Source: Rhodospirillaceae bacterium
Lineage (GTDB): Bacteria; Pseudomonadota; Alphaproteobacteria; Rhodospirillales; Rhodospirillaceae
Reading direction: 5' to 3'
DNA length: 62,525 nucleotides
Assembly (NCBI GenBank): GCA_018666155.1
Contig: JABJAH010000019.1
Coordinates: forward strand, 1-62,525
Position numbers and translations under genes: made by a program. Positions 36,323-46,796 of this stretch are shown here, piece by piece; the first letter of the stretch is position 1; every line of letters starts with the position of its first letter. The notes beneath the pieces are model-generated. The model did no database searches. It saw nothing but the letters and a program-made list of their open reading frames with translations, and was not told the DNA's origin.

Positions 36323-36943
36323 CTAAGTCGCTTGTATAAGGATCGCGCCGACACCTGCAAGGGCGATTCCAACAATCATATCCAGCAAGCGTTGCCGAGA
36401 CGCCAGACCTACTCGGATTCGGTCGTGAGACAGGATGGTAGACACAGAGGTAAACCATGCCGCCGTCAATAGGGGCATCCCCAGCACAGCGAGTGTAAGT
36501 TCGCTTCTTCCAGGGACAGCGTCGCTGAGGACCGCAGTCAGCCCAATCAACACGACTGCCGCCTTTGGGTTAGCCAAATTTGTCACCGCGCCCAGTATCA
36601 ACGGCGATCCCTCGAGTTCTGCTGGCTCACTCTGTTCCCTCGGCCTTTGACCCCGAATGGACGCTGATATCGCGCGCGCTCCCAAATAGATGAGAACGCC
36701 ACCCGCCAACAATCGGGCCCCTTGCCAGACGTCCGGCGCAGCCTCAATCAATCCACCTAGACCTGCCGCGGCGGCTAGGACCCATAGACCGACACCGATC
36801 GCGATGCCAAGCGACGCAAGAATAGCGGCCCGCTTGCCCTGCTTTAAAGATAAAGCAACGACCAGCAGCAGGTCGGGGCCAGGACTAATGAGGCCAACAA
36901 TGAAGGCGCCATAAACCGCAAGGAGGATTGAGCCTTCAGTCAC
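36323..36943 (-). CDS. LysE/RhtB-family amino-acid exporter
   Basis: 206 residues with five or six hydrophobic helices. The family signature PGPDLLLVVALSLKQGKRAAILASLGIAIGVGLWV appears at about 22-56, and NLANPKAAVVLIGL in the middle is typical. Start is a GTG at 36943 (MTEGSILLAVYG). The RhtB/LysE group exports amino acids such as lysine, homoserine or threonine, or other metabolites. It interrupts the conserved mnmG-rsmG junction, which is normally contiguous. A complete parS site lies 7-22 bases upstream of the start, in the ribosome-binding region. Confidence 0.88.
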   Translation of the reverse strand: MTEGSILLAVYGAFIVGLISPGPDLLLVVALSLKQGKRAAILASLGIAIGVGLWVLAAAAGLGGLIEAAPDVWQGARLLAGGVLIYLGARAISASIRGQRPREQSEPAELEGSPLILGAVTNLANPKAAVVLIGLTAVLSDAVPGRSELTLAVLGMPLLTAAWFTSVSTILSHDRIRVGLASRQRLLDMIVGIALAGVGAILIQAT

Positions 36944-36949
36944 GCCGCG

Positions 36950-36965
36950 TGTTTCACGTGAAACA
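36950..36965. promoter_or_regulatory. parS site in the mnmG-exporter gap
   Basis: Third exact TGTTTCACGTGAAACA, between the mnmG stop (36979) and the exporter start (36943). It lies where the exporter's Shine-Dalgarno and leader would be, so ParB binding could affect that gene. Confidence 0.95.
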
Positions 36966-36978
36966 TTGAAGCTCGTTT

Positions 36979-38874
36979 TTAGCCGACTTGGGCCAATGAG
37001 GAGGCCGCAGTCGGTTTCCGAACATGACGCAACAGGGCTGTCAGACCCGCCGGTGTGACCCCAGGTATACGAGCCGCCGCACCCAAGGTGGCCGGGCGGG
37101 CCGCAGTCAGTTTCTGGCGGACCTCGTTGGAAAGGCCCCCAACCACGGCATAATCCAAGGAGTCCGGCAGGGCTAGAGCCTCATCCTTGCGGAAAGCCCG
37201 GATATCCGCCTCTTGACGCTCCATATATCCGGCGTAGCGGCCCTCAATCTCAAGCTGTTCGCGGACATCGGGACGGATATCCTCTAGCTCTGGCCATAGG
37301 TCTTGGATCTGACTCCAGCCGATATCCGGATAGGACAGAAGATCAAAACTCGAGCGCCAGACCCCGTCTTGATTGATATTATAGCCGCGCGCAGCGAGCG
37401 CCGTCGGTGTCGCCGACAAGCCCTGAAGACGGGTTCTGGCCTTGGTCAAGGCGTCCTTCTTCTCGGCAAATACGGCAGCGCGATCACTGCCAACACAACC
37501 GGCCGCGACACCCTTATCCGTCAGTCGCAGGTCCGCATTGTCCGCTCGAAGTTTAAGCCGATATTCGGCGCGTGACGTAAACATACGATAGGGCTCAACA
37601 GTGCCCCGGGTGGTCAGATCATCAACCATCACACCCAGATAGCCTTCAGCTCGGTCGACCGTGAACGGGCCCGACCCTCCGACGGCTCTGGCGGCGTTTA
37701 CACCGGCAAGTAGCCCCTGGGCGCCAGCTTCCTCGTATCCCGTGGTGCCATTGATTTGGCCAGCGAAATACAATCCACCAACCTTACGAGTCTCGAGGGT
37801 CGCCCGGAGTTCTCTTGGGTCAACGAAGTCGTATTCAATGGCGTATCCAGCCTGAAGCATCTTTGCTTCTTCCAGACCAGGGATGGTCTTGAGCATGGCC
37901 AGTTGAACGTCCTCAGGCAGGCTGGTCGAGATACCGTTTGGATACACCGTGTCATCATCCAAGCCTTCCGGCTCGAGAAAAATCTGGTGTCCATCCCGTT
38001 CAGCAAAGCGCACCACTTTGTCTTCGATCGACGGGCAGTAACGCGGGCCGACACTCTCAATCTGGCCGTTGTACATCGGCGCCCGGTCCTTATTGGCCAG
38101 GATAAGATCGTGAGTCTCCGGCGTCGTCGATGTGATGTGGCATGAAATCTGAGGAGTGGTGATCTTGTCGGTCATAAAGGAGAACGGCACCGGCGGTGCA
38201 TCCCCCGGCTGTTCGGTCAAACGGTCATAGGCAATGGTTCGCCCGTCTAGCCGCGGCGGCGTTCCTGTCTTGAGCCGACTCAATGAAAACTCTAATGTTT
38301 TCAACGTCTTAGAGAGTCCATAGGCAGCAGCTTCACCGATCCGGCCTGCCGGGATACGCTCTTCACCGCGGTGAATTATGCCGCTCAAGAAGGTGCCGGT
38401 GGTCAAGACGACGGCGCCACACGCAATGCGCTCGCCATCACCCGTGATCACAGCCGTGACCCGTTTGCTCTTGGGATCGATCTCTAGGTCTTCGGCTGCG
38501 CCAGCGCGCGTGGTCAGATTCGGTTGGTCCGCCAACAGAGACTGAACGGCTTGGCGATACAGTTTACGGTCGGCCTGGGCGCGCGGGCCGCGGACCGCCG
38601 GACCTTTGGAAAGATTAAGCATGCGGAACTGAATCCCGCCGGCATCAATCGCCCGGCCCATGATGCCATCAAGGGCATCTATCTCCCGTACCAGATGACC
38701 CTTGGCCAAGCCGCCGATGGCTGGATTGCAGGACATCTCGCCGACGGTTTCAACTTTGTGGGTCAGTAAAAGTGTGCGCGCACCAACACGCGCGGCCGCC
38801 GCGGCAGCTTCTGTACCGGCATGACCGCCACCAACGACGATAACGTCATAGGACGAAGGATTGTCCGAAGACAT
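36979..38874 (-). CDS. mnmG: tRNA uridine 5-carboxymethylaminomethyl modification enzyme MnmG (GidA)
   Basis: About 631 residues. FAD-binding [19 protein letters not shown] lies near the start, followed by [17 protein letters not shown]; the catalytic cysteine region and C-terminal helical domain ([32 protein letters not shown]) are present. With MnmE it builds the 5-carboxymethylaminomethyl group on wobble U34 of tRNAs. Start ATG 38874 ([16 protein letters not shown]); ATG 38895 is seven residues upstream. Separated from mnmE by a drug exporter gene. Confidence 0.96.
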   Translation of the reverse strand: MSSDNPSSYDVIVVGGGHAGTEAAAAAARVGARTLLLTHKVETVGEMSCNPAIGGLAKGHLVREIDALDGIMGRAIDAGGIQFRMLNLSKGPAVRGPRAQADRKLYRQAVQSLLADQPNLTTRAGAAEDLEIDPKSKRVTAVITGDGERIACGAVVLTTGTFLSGIIHRGEERIPAGRIGEAAAYGLSKTLKTLEFSLSRLKTGTPPRLDGRTIAYDRLTEQPGDAPPVPFSFMTDKITTPQISCHITSTTPETHDLILANKDRAPMYNGQIESVGPRYCPSIEDKVVRFAERDGHQIFLEPEGLDDDTVYPNGISTSLPEDVQLAMLKTIPGLEEAKMLQAGYAIEYDFVDPRELRATLETRKVGGLYFAGQINGTTGYEEAGAQGLLAGVNAARAVGGSGPFTVDRAEGYLGVMVDDLTTRGTVEPYRMFTSRAEYRLKLRADNADLRLTDKGVAAGCVGSDRAAVFAEKKDALTKARTRLQGLSATPTALAARGYNINQDGVWRSSFDLLSYPDIGWSQIQDLWPELEDIRPDVREQLEIEGRYAGYMERQEADIRAFRKDEALALPDSLDYAVVGGLSNEVRQKLTAARPATLGAAARIPGVTPAGLTALLRHVRKPTAASSLAQVG

Positions 38875-38946
38875 GAGGCGCGCAAACTCCTGCAAATTCG
38901 CGCTCTATATAACGGACTATTCTTCAACCGTCACCGGGTCGCGTGT

Positions 38947-40140
38947 CTACGCAGGTTCATCACCCGGTCCCGGTCTCATCGCTATCGGCAACAGCAGCAA
39001 AGAAATGGCACAAAGCACAACGATGGCAAGAGCGAGAGCCAGCGCACCGTCTTCTAGATAGGGTGCCACGAGTTGCGTACCGACAGCTGACATGCCCATC
39101 GCCGTAAACATCATCAAGCCGCCGGCCGATCCTGTGTGGTTTCCGCAAAATGCCATCGCACGTGCGAAGCCAGGTCCGCTACGAAATCCAAGGCCAATGA
39201 CCATCGGCAGCATTGTCAGGATGAAAGTCACAGGCCCAAGCCACTCGGGTCTGAGCACGACGACACCGAGAAATGCCACACCGCTGATCATCTGAGACAC
39301 CGCGCCAGCGGCGATTACTTTGTCGATCCCAAAATGATCGGTCAATTTGCCAGCAAGATTGGCAAAAATGACAAAGACCAAAATCAACGTCGCCTGCATC
39401 GCCACAAAGGCCGTCGTCGTATGGCCGAGATGAGTCACCAGCAAATAAGGCGACGCCATGACGAATATGATCAAACTGGTAAAGGCCAACGCATGACTGA
39501 CTTGGTAGCCCATAAACCGGCGCTTCTTTAACAATCGCCAATAACGAACAGATGCCGATGGTCGATCCGCATCCGGCGGCGGTGCGGCCGGTAAGGTTAA
39601 ACGCTGAAATGCTAGGATGGTGAGCAAGGCAATGAGAGTCACAAACCAGAAGGTTGATGGCCAACCAAAGACCGAGATCAACCAAGCCCCAAGAACCGGA
39701 GCCATTGCAGGCAAGACAGATTCCATAGACGAGACGATAGAGGTGAGGCGAACAACAACACTGTCATTTCCCGCTTCCCGAAGAAGGGCGGGCGCCAATG
39801 CTGTCCCTGCGGCCGCTGCAAACCCTTGAACAGCGCGCAACAGGATGAGTGCGTCCATGGTTTCCGCTAAGGCACAGGCTGCAGAAGCAATCGCGAAAGC
39901 CGCCAACGACCATGTCAGGATCAGACGACGGTCATACAAATCCGCCATCGCGCCAAAGACCAATTGCCCGATAGCAAAGGTCGCGAAGAAAATAGCCAAG
40001 GTGTATTGCGCGCCAACAGCATCTCCATTGAGCACCTCAGGCAAGATGGGAATAGCGGGCAGATATAAATCCGTCGCCAACATTGAACTGGCAGCGGCAA
40101 GAAACACAGGGAGTGCGAGGAGAAAAATCGCGCGTGTCAT
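38947..40140 (-). CDS. Bcr/CflA-family drug-resistance MFS transporter
   Basis: 397 residues with twelve predicted membrane helices. The start FLAAASSMLATDLYLPAIPILPEVL and GQLVFGAMADLYDRRLILTWSL (loop 2-3 DRxGRR-type motif) match the Bcr/CflA drug:proton antiporters. It lies between mnmG and mnmE, which are adjacent in most alphaproteobacteria, so it is probably an insertion. Exported substrate not readable. Confidence 0.9.
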   Translation of the reverse strand: MTRAIFLLALPVFLAAASSMLATDLYLPAIPILPEVLNGDAVGAQYTLAIFFATFAIGQLVFGAMADLYDRRLILTWSLAAFAIASAACALAETMDALILLRAVQGFAAAAGTALAPALLREAGNDSVVVRLTSIVSSMESVLPAMAPVLGAWLISVFGWPSTFWFVTLIALLTILAFQRLTLPAAPPPDADRPSASVRYWRLLKKRRFMGYQVSHALAFTSLIIFVMASPYLLVTHLGHTTTAFVAMQATLILVFVIFANLAGKLTDHFGIDKVIAAGAVSQMISGVAFLGVVVLRPEWLGPVTFILTMLPMVIGLGFRSGPGFARAMAFCGNHTGSAGGLMMFTAMGMSAVGTQLVAPYLEDGALALALAIVVLCAISLLLLPIAMRPGPGDEPA

Positions 40141-40233
40141 AGGGTATGTCCTGGCCCACTGAACCCGGGCAATAACAAGGAAGCGCGGTGTTGATATCAG
40201 GCGTGCGTTTGAGCGGCAAGGCGACCCGCCGGT

Positions 40234-41577
40234 TTACTTCCCAATACAAAAATCTCGGAACACAACATCGAGTAACTCTTCAATGTCGACATGTCCTGTT
40301 AAACGACCAAGCGCTCGAACCGCTAGCCGTAAATCTTCTGCCGCAAGTTCGGGTAATGTCGCTGACCGCGCACGCGTCATGGCATCGCGACATTCGCCAA
40401 GTGCATGACGATGTCGCGCGCGCGTAATCGGGGCGTCCATTCCTGTGTCACAAAGATCAACGACCCATTGAGTCAGCTTTGAAATCAACAGATCAATACC
40501 AAAGCCATCTTTGACGGATACGAAATGAGTCGCCCGCCACTTATCCTCAAGGTCACGTTCCTGTTCACGCGCTTGATCAAGAAGGTCTGCCTTATTGACG
40601 ACAACCAATGTCGTCTCGTTGATCAGCGTCGTCGTCGTTGCATCACGCTCCGGGTAAACCGCCCCATCGAACAGGGCGATAACAAGATCCGCATTCTCTG
40701 CACGATCCCGTGCACGACGGACGCCTTCATCTTCAATCGCGTCCTGGGCGTCTCTTAAGCCTGCCGTGTCAGAAATGAGAACCGGGTATCCGTCGAGATC
40801 CAAGTGAACATCGATAACATCGCGGGTGGTGCCAGCGGTCTCTGAAACAATCGCTGCATCGCGCTGCGCTAGCAGATTGAGCAAGCTCGACTTGCCTGCG
40901 TTTGGCGGACCAACAATAGCGACATGAACGCCGTTGCGCAGTCGTTCGCCGCGCCCGTCATCGGCCATGTGCGCACTCAGTTCTTTCTCGAGTATCTCAA
41001 CCGTGCCCCATAACGCAGCTGAAGTTTCGACGGGCAAATCTTCATCAGGAAAATCGATCACGGCTTCTAAGTGGGCCAGCGCTTTGATGAGCCGGTCACG
41101 CCAATCGTCATAGCGCGTTTTAAGCGCTCCACCCATTTGCCTCAGCGCCTGGCGAGCTTGCGCACGGGTGTCTGCATCAACCAAATCGGCCAAGGCTTCT
41201 GCCTGGGTTAAATCGAGCTTGCCAGCGTCAAAGGCGCGTCGCGTAAATTCACCGGGCTCAGCAGGCCGTAAGCCACCAATGCCATTCAGAGCCGTCAGCA
41301 CGCTCTCAACGACCGCTCTGCCCCCATGGATATGCAGCTCGGCGACATCCTCTCCAGTGAAGCTCTTTGGCGCTTCAAACCAGGCCACCAATCCGTCATC
41401 GAGAACTTCACCAGTGGCAGGGTCTTTAAGGGTGGCCCGGGTCATCACGCGGGGCGTGCAGGAGTCAATGCCCAGGCGATCTAAGGCCTTGCCAGTCTTA
41501 GGTCCAGATATGCGAATAACCGCAATACCGGCCCGTCCTGGAGCCGTTGCTGGCGCAAAAATTGTGTCTGAACTCAT
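40234..41577 (-). CDS. mnmE: tRNA modification GTPase MnmE (TrmE)
   Basis: 447 residues. N-terminal folate-binding domain (DTIFAPATAPGRAGIAVIRISGP), then a GTPase domain with P-loop GPPNAGKSSLLNLL and G3 DTAGLRD, VVNKADLL as G4, and the C-terminal DVVFRDFCIGK, whose cysteine is required for tRNA modification. Works with MnmG. Leftward, followed at 93 bases by the exporter gene. Confidence 0.96.
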   Translation of the reverse strand: MSSDTIFAPATAPGRAGIAVIRISGPKTGKALDRLGIDSCTPRVMTRATLKDPATGEVLDDGLVAWFEAPKSFTGEDVAELHIHGGRAVVESVLTALNGIGGLRPAEPGEFTRRAFDAGKLDLTQAEALADLVDADTRAQARQALRQMGGALKTRYDDWRDRLIKALAHLEAVIDFPDEDLPVETSAALWGTVEILEKELSAHMADDGRGERLRNGVHVAIVGPPNAGKSSLLNLLAQRDAAIVSETAGTTRDVIDVHLDLDGYPVLISDTAGLRDAQDAIEDEGVRRARDRAENADLVIALFDGAVYPERDATTTTLINETTLVVVNKADLLDQAREQERDLEDKWRATHFVSVKDGFGIDLLISKLTQWVVDLCDTGMDAPITRARHRHALGECRDAMTRARSATLPELAAEDLRLAVRALGRLTGHVDIEELLDVVFRDFCIGK

Positions 41578-41601
41578 TTTAGAAACGGTCGCATTGCGCT
41601 T

Positions 41602-41853
41602 TTACTTGGTCTTCCCTGATTGATCCGCATCGCCTAGAGCGGACCAGAAGGCTTTCTGCATATCCGCTAAGCCTTCTGCTCCAGCCGGAAACACAGTTTT
41701 CATCATCTCTTCAGGATTCATAGCTTTGGCTGCTTTTGCCATTTTGCCTTGCAGTCCGGCCATCATTTCCTGCTGCAACGGTGCGACATCCGGCAGGCCA
41801 AGAAAAGCTCGCGCTTCCTCCGGTGTGCATTCGACATCAATCTTTACTTTCAT
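41602..41853 (-). CDS. DUF6489-family small protein
   Basis: 83 residues. It starts MKVKIDVECTPEEARAFLGLPDVAPLQ, the core of a short alphaproteobacterial family (DUF6489), followed by a helix with KMAKAAKAMNPEEMMKTVFPAG, and ends with a polar tail. It lies 24 bases upstream of mnmE, which fits the usual location, and is the first gene of the leftward unit. Function unknown. Confidence 0.85.
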   Translation of the reverse strand: MKVKIDVECTPEEARAFLGLPDVAPLQQEMMAGLQGKMAKAAKAMNPEEMMKTVFPAGAEGLADMQKAFWSALGDADQSGKTK

Positions 41854-41949
41854 GACGGCCTCTCTGTCGCTGTTTCATTTGAATTCAAACCTACCCCGCC
41901 TACAGTAGAAATGGACCAAGAGAAACTAAAGCCCTGAGAAAGAGAGTCT

Positions 41950-44022
41950 ATGCCCAACACCCCCTCTGAGACGCCCTCAAATCAATCCGGGAAGAATCGT
42001 CTTAGCAAGGAAACCAGTCCGTATCTCCTGCAACATCGCGACAACCCAGTTCACTGGTGGGCGTGGGGCGATGATGCGTTCGCCGCGGCGCGAGAACAAA
42101 ACAAACCTATTCTGCTGTCAGTTGGATATGCCGCCTGCCATTGGTGTCACGTCATGGCGCACGAGAGTTTTGAAACACCGGCCATCGCAGACGTTATGAA
42201 CCGCCTGTTCATCAACATCAAAGTCGATCGCGAAGAGCGGCCTGATGTCGACGCGATTTATCAGAAAGCCTTGTCGGCAACCGGCGAACAAGGCGGCTGG
42301 CCGCTCACGATGTTTGTCTTGCCAGACGGCAAACCATTTTTTGGCGGTACCTATTTTCCACCGGAAGCACGATATGGGCGTCCAGGCTTTCCCGATGTCC
42401 TCGAACGGATAGCAGATGTTTATGAAAAAGATCGCAAAACCGTAGAAGAGCAAGCTGGAAAGCTCACCACTCATATTAACCGTACGCAAGAGGGAGACCT
42501 CCGTGAACCCTTATCGCTGACATCACTGACGGATGCAGCCGCTCACATCGTCGATCACTTCGACCTCATTGATGGCGGTCTCGGAGGCGAACCAAAATTT
42601 CCGATGACGGATGTTCTTGAGTATATGTGGCGCGCGTTCTTGCGTAGTGGCGAACCACGCTACAAGACGGTCGCGACTTTGACGCTCAACCGGATATGTA
42701 ACGGCGGCATATATGACCACTTGGGCGGCGGCTTTTCACGCTATTCAACAGACAGCAAGTGGCTCGCTCCACATTTTGAAAAGATGCTCTACGACAATGC
42801 CCAACTGATTGATGTGATGAGTCTCGTTTGGTTGGAAACACGGTCAGATTTGTACAAGGCTCGCATCGAAGAAACCATTGAATGGCTAACCCGCGAAATG
42901 GTGGGAGAGAACGGCGCCTTCGCCGCAACACTCGATGCGGACTCCGAGGGCGAAGAGGGAAAGTTTTACGTTTGGTCAGAAGCTGAAATCGATGCCGTTC
43001 TTGATGCCAAAACGGCACCGCTTTTCAAAGATGCCTACGACGTTTCAACGTCTGGAAACTGGGAAGGCAAAAACATCCTCAATCGGATCGACAGCGGCGA
43101 TCGTATTACCTCTAAGAACGCTGAGAAACTTCTGGCGCCCGCGCGCAAGCAACTGTTCGATGTGCGTGCACCTCGTGTTCGGCCTGATCGCGACGATAAG
43201 ATTCTCGCCGATTGGAACGGGCTCATGATTCAAGCGCTCGCCCGCGCCGGCATGGCTTTTTCTAATCCCGACTGGATTTCACTCAGTCGAACCACGTTCG
43301 ATACAATTTTATCGACGATGATTTGGCAAGACAGCGAAGGGCGCAACCGCATTGCTCATTCATTATGCGGCGGACGTCTGCAACCGGTCGACATGCTTGA
43401 CGACTATGCCAACCTCATCGCTGGCGCACTCGCTCTGCACAGCGCGACCGGCGATGACACAATGATGAAACAGGCTATTGAATGGGCCGACCTGGTTCAT
43501 GCTCTTTTTTGGAATGAAGGTGGGCACGGTTATTTCTTCACCGCTTCCGATGCCGAAAATTTGATTGTTCGAACCACTCAGGTCACGGACACAGCCACAC
43601 CATCTGGCAACGGCGTCATGCTCGGGAACCTTGCTCGGTTATTCTACTTAACCGGTGACGACCGTTTTCGTATTCGCGCTGAAGCATTAATTGAAGCCTT
43701 TGACGCCGACGCCATGCGACATTTTCCTCATACCTGTGCCTTCTTGAACGGCTTTGAAATCTTTACCAATGCCATCCAAGTGGTCGTGGTTGGTAGCCGC
43801 GCTGATGAAGATGTTAGGTCATTGCTGAGTGCGGCTCTGTCCGCATCACTCCCAAATCTAATTTTATCAACGGTGGACGACACCGACTCTCTTCCCGCCG
43901 GACATGCCGCTCATGGTAAATCTGCTGTCGATGGCAAAGCGGCTGCCTATATCTGTCGTGGGCCCGTGTGTCAGGCCCCCGTGACAACAGCGAACGACCT
44001 CAAAGCAGCGTTGGCTGCATAA
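41950..44022 (+). CDS. Thioredoxin-domain protein of the YyaL/DUF255 (SPATA20) family
   Basis: 690 residues. Residues 15-170 are the DUF255 thioredoxin-like domain with [20 protein letters not shown] (Cys63, Cys66), followed by an (alpha/alpha)6 barrel like those of glycosidases and epimerases ([32 protein letters not shown]). The family is widespread from bacteria to humans (SPATA20) and its chemistry is not established. Divergent from the DUF6489 gene; followed by the Ogt-type gene at 10 bases. Confidence 0.92.
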   Translation: MPNTPSETPSNQSGKNRLSKETSPYLLQHRDNPVHWWAWGDDAFAAAREQNKPILLSVGYAACHWCHVMAHESFETPAIADVMNRLFINIKVDREERPDVDAIYQKALSATGEQGGWPLTMFVLPDGKPFFGGTYFPPEARYGRPGFPDVLERIADVYEKDRKTVEEQAGKLTTHINRTQEGDLREPLSLTSLTDAAAHIVDHFDLIDGGLGGEPKFPMTDVLEYMWRAFLRSGEPRYKTVATLTLNRICNGGIYDHLGGGFSRYSTDSKWLAPHFEKMLYDNAQLIDVMSLVWLETRSDLYKARIEETIEWLTREMVGENGAFAATLDADSEGEEGKFYVWSEAEIDAVLDAKTAPLFKDAYDVSTSGNWEGKNILNRIDSGDRITSKNAEKLLAPARKQLFDVRAPRVRPDRDDKILADWNGLMIQALARAGMAFSNPDWISLSRTTFDTILSTMIWQDSEGRNRIAHSLCGGRLQPVDMLDDYANLIAGALALHSATGDDTMMKQAIEWADLVHALFWNEGGHGYFFTASDAENLIVRTTQVTDTATPSGNGVMLGNLARLFYLTGDDRFRIRAEALIEAFDADAMRHFPHTCAFLNGFEIFTNAIQVVVVGSRADEDVRSLLSAALSASLPNLILSTVDDTDSLPAGHAAHGKSAVDGKAAAYICRGPVCQAPVTTANDLKAALAA

Positions 44023-44032
44023 CCAGCTCGAG

Positions 44033-44485
44033 ATGCCGCAACTTTCTTTTCATGCCCCGATCGGAGAGCTGACCGTTTCGGAAGAAGACGGTGTTTTGGT
44101 CTCCCTGGACTGGGGCTGGGGTCAAGACCAGACCCAAACAAAGCTTTTGGAGCAGGCCCGCGATCAGCTCAACTCTTACTTCGACGGCAACCGCCAAAGT
44201 TTTGAACTTCCACTGAACCCTGCTGGCACGCCATTTCAAAACAGAGTTTGGGCGGCGATGCTGGACATCCCATCTGGCCAGGTCCAAACGTACGGTCAGA
44301 TCGCCAAGAAAATCGGCTCCGCAGCGCGCGCTGTTGGTATGGCCTGCGGCGCTAATCCCATTCCCATTATCATTCCTTGCCATCGCATAGTGGCGGCGAC
44401 AGGACTTGGGGGCTATTCGGGCGACGGTGGTTTGGTTACAAAGCAGGCGTTATTGGACCTAGAAGGGTGGCAGGGACAGTCCTGA
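44033..44485 (+). CDS. ogt: Methylated-DNA-[protein]-cysteine S-methyltransferase
   Basis: 150 residues, suicide repair protein for O6-alkylguanine. The acceptor is Cys116 in IIIPCHRIV, with the helix-turn-helix FQNRVWAAMLDIPSGQVQTYGQIAKKIGSAARAVGMACGANP before it (residues 68-109). Length is that of Ogt without a separate Ada domain. It lies 10 bases after the DUF255 gene, so likely shares the transcript. Confidence 0.93.
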   Translation: MPQLSFHAPIGELTVSEEDGVLVSLDWGWGQDQTQTKLLEQARDQLNSYFDGNRQSFELPLNPAGTPFQNRVWAAMLDIPSGQVQTYGQIAKKIGSAARAVGMACGANPIPIIIPCHRIVAATGLGGYSGDGGLVTKQALLDLEGWQGQS

Positions 44486-44524
44486 ACACGCTCAGAGAAT
44501 AAAAAAACAGACAGAGGGACAGTC

Positions 44525-45502
44525 ATGGCACGAGCGATAGTAGTAAGAGAAACCGGTGGACCGGACGTCATGGTCGGAACCGATGTACAGGTTGGGACGC
44601 CTGGCGCCGGAGAAGTACGGCTGAGACAAACAGCGATTGGCGTCAATTTCATCGATACCTATCACCGCTCCGGCCTATATCCGGTTCCTAGTCTTCCCTT
44701 CACGCCGGGCATGGAAGCCGTCGGTGAAATCGAAGAAGTCGGCGAAGGCGTGACCGAACTAAAAGAAGGGGATCGGGTTTGCTATGGCAACGGCCCGATG
44801 GGATCTTACGCCTCGGACCGGGTCATGCCGACAGCATCATTGATTAAAGTGCCCGGCGCGCTCCGTGACGAACATGTGGCTGGAATGATGCTCCGCGGTC
44901 TTACCGTTTGGTACCTGTTACGAAGCTTGCACGACTTGAAAGCTGGTGAGACGGTTTTGTTTCATGCCGCTGCTGGTGGCGTTGGGCTCATTTTTTGCCA
45001 ATGGGCAAAACACATCGGCGCCACAGTCATCGGCACCGTAGGGTCGGAAGAAAAAGCGGAACTGGCGAAAGCCAGCGGCTGCGACCACACAATTTTGTAT
45101 AAGAGCGAAGACTTTGTAGCGAAGGTCAATAACATCACAGATGGCAAGAAAGTTTCTGTGGTTTATGACGGCGTTGGCAAAGACACCTTCATGGGGTCTC
45201 TCGACTGCCTGCAAAAACGCGGCCTCATGGTGTCCTTTGGAAACGCCTCCGGGCCACCGCCAGCACTCGAGATCGGTAGTCTTGGTCCGAAGGGGTCTCT
45301 GTTCGTCACCCGTCCAACCCTGTTCGATTATACCGGCACCAGAGAGCAGTTAGAGCAGGGCTGCAAAGACCTGTTTGAGGTTGTTGGGTCTGGCGCCGTA
45401 AAAATTGATGTCGGCCAGTCTTACGGACTGGAACAAGCCGCGCATGCCCATAATGATCTTGAAACGCGCAAGACAACCGGCTCGACGATTTTGCTGCCGT
45501 AA
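44525..45502 (+). CDS. NADPH:quinone oxidoreductase (zinc-independent MDR)
   Basis: 325 residues. GroES-like N-terminal (RAIVVRETGGPDVMVGTDVQVGTPGAGEVRLRQTAIGVNFIDTYHRSGLY) and NADP-binding AAAGGVGLIFCQWAKHIGATVIGTVGS are typical of Qor-type medium-chain reductases, which lack the zinc-ligand cysteines. It would reduce quinones or alkenals. A good Shine-Dalgarno (AGAGGG) precedes the ATG. Convergent with rho at 37 bases. Confidence 0.92.
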   Translation: MARAIVVRETGGPDVMVGTDVQVGTPGAGEVRLRQTAIGVNFIDTYHRSGLYPVPSLPFTPGMEAVGEIEEVGEGVTELKEGDRVCYGNGPMGSYASDRVMPTASLIKVPGALRDEHVAGMMLRGLTVWYLLRSLHDLKAGETVLFHAAAGGVGLIFCQWAKHIGATVIGTVGSEEKAELAKASGCDHTILYKSEDFVAKVNNITDGKKVSVVYDGVGKDTFMGSLDCLQKRGLMVSFGNASGPPPALEIGSLGPKGSLFVTRPTLFDYTGTREQLEQGCKDLFEVVGSGAVKIDVGQSYGLEQAAHAHNDLETRKTTGSTILLP

Positions 45503-45539
45503 GGTCTGCTATGAGAACCTGAGTTGGCTTAATTGCCGC

Positions 45540-46796
45540 TTAGTGATTCATACGGTCAAAGAAATCATCGTTGTTCTTGGACTCACGCAATTTATCGAGC
45601 AGGAACTCCATGCCATCTTGCGTGCCCATCGGATCAAGAATGCGCCGTAGCACCCACATCTTCGACAGTGTTTTCTGATCGACGAGCAATTCTTCTTTAC
45701 GAGTCCCAGACTTGGTGATGTCAATTGCTGGGTAGATCCGTTTATCAGCGAGTTTACGCTCCATAACGATCTCAGAGTTACCGGTGCCTTTGAACTCTTC
45801 GAAAATAACTTCATCCATGCGACTGCCTGTTTCAATCAGAGCCGTTGCAATGATCGTCAAAGACCCACCTTCTTCGATGTTCCGTGCCGCACCAAAAAAC
45901 CGTTTCGGACGTTGCAACGCGTTGGCATCCACACCACCGGTCAACACTTTGCCCGATGATGGAACGACCGTGTTGTAAGCCCGAGCAAGACGCGTAATCG
46001 AATCAAGCAAAATTACCACGTCTCTTTTGTGTTCGACCAAGCGCTTGGCTTTTTCGATAACCATCTCTGCAACTTGAACATGGCGAGACGCCGGTTCATC
46101 AAAAGTCGAGCTGACCACTTCGCCTTTAACCGTGCGGTCCATATCGGTGACTTCTTCCGGTCGTTCATCGATCAACAGGACGATCAAATAAATTTCGGGA
46201 TGATTGGCAGCGATTGAACTGGCAACGTTTTGAAGCATCACTGTTTTACCGGCCCGCGGCGGGGCGGTGAGCAACGCACGCTGGCCTTTACCCAAAGGCG
46301 AAACGATTTCAATGACACGACCCGTTAGTTCTTTCCCGGTCGGATCGTCAAACTCCATATTGAGTTTTTCTTCGGGATAGAGTGGCGTCAGATTGTCAAA
46401 GTTAATGCGATGTCGAACCGCATCCGGTTGCTCAAAATTAATCGTGTTAACCTTGAGAAGAGCGAAATAGCGTTCACCGACCTTCGGTCCACGAATTTCT
46501 CCTTCGACAGTATCGCCCGTGCGTAAGCCAAAGCGTCTGATCTGACTGGGCGAAACATAAATGTCATCCGGTCCCGCAAGATAATTTGATTCTGGTGAAC
46601 GAAGAAAACCAAATCCGTCTTGTAAAATTTCTAGTACGCCTTCTCCCGAAATCGCCTGATCTTGTTCTGCAAGCTGTTTAAGAATTGAAAACAGCATATC
46701 TTGTTTACGTAAAGTCGAAGCATTCTCGATGCCGAGCTCTTCAGCAAAGGCGAGAAGTTCAGGTGGTGTTTTACGTTTAAGTTCTTGAAGATGCAT
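45540..46796 (-). CDS. rho: Transcription termination factor Rho
   Basis: 418 residues. The N-terminal helical part ([21 protein letters not shown]) and the RNA-binding domain ([41 protein letters not shown]) precede the RecA-like ATPase with Walker [11 protein letters not shown] and the Q-loop/R-loop [29 protein letters not shown]. Standard length. It is the first leftward gene beside the candidate origin, at 46796. Confidence 0.97.
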   Translation of the reverse strand: MHLQELKRKTPPELLAFAEELGIENASTLRKQDMLFSILKQLAEQDQAISGEGVLEILQDGFGFLRSPESNYLAGPDDIYVSPSQIRRFGLRTGDTVEGEIRGPKVGERYFALLKVNTINFEQPDAVRHRINFDNLTPLYPEEKLNMEFDDPTGKELTGRVIEIVSPLGKGQRALLTAPPRAGKTVMLQNVASSIAANHPEIYLIVLLIDERPEEVTDMDRTVKGEVVSSTFDEPASRHVQVAEMVIEKAKRLVEHKRDVVILLDSITRLARAYNTVVPSSGKVLTGGVDANALQRPKRFFGAARNIEEGGSLTIIATALIETGSRMDEVIFEEFKGTGNSEIVMERKLADKRIYPAIDITKSGTRKEELLVDQKTLSKMWVLRRILDPMGTQDGMEFLLDKLRESKNNDDFFDRMNH

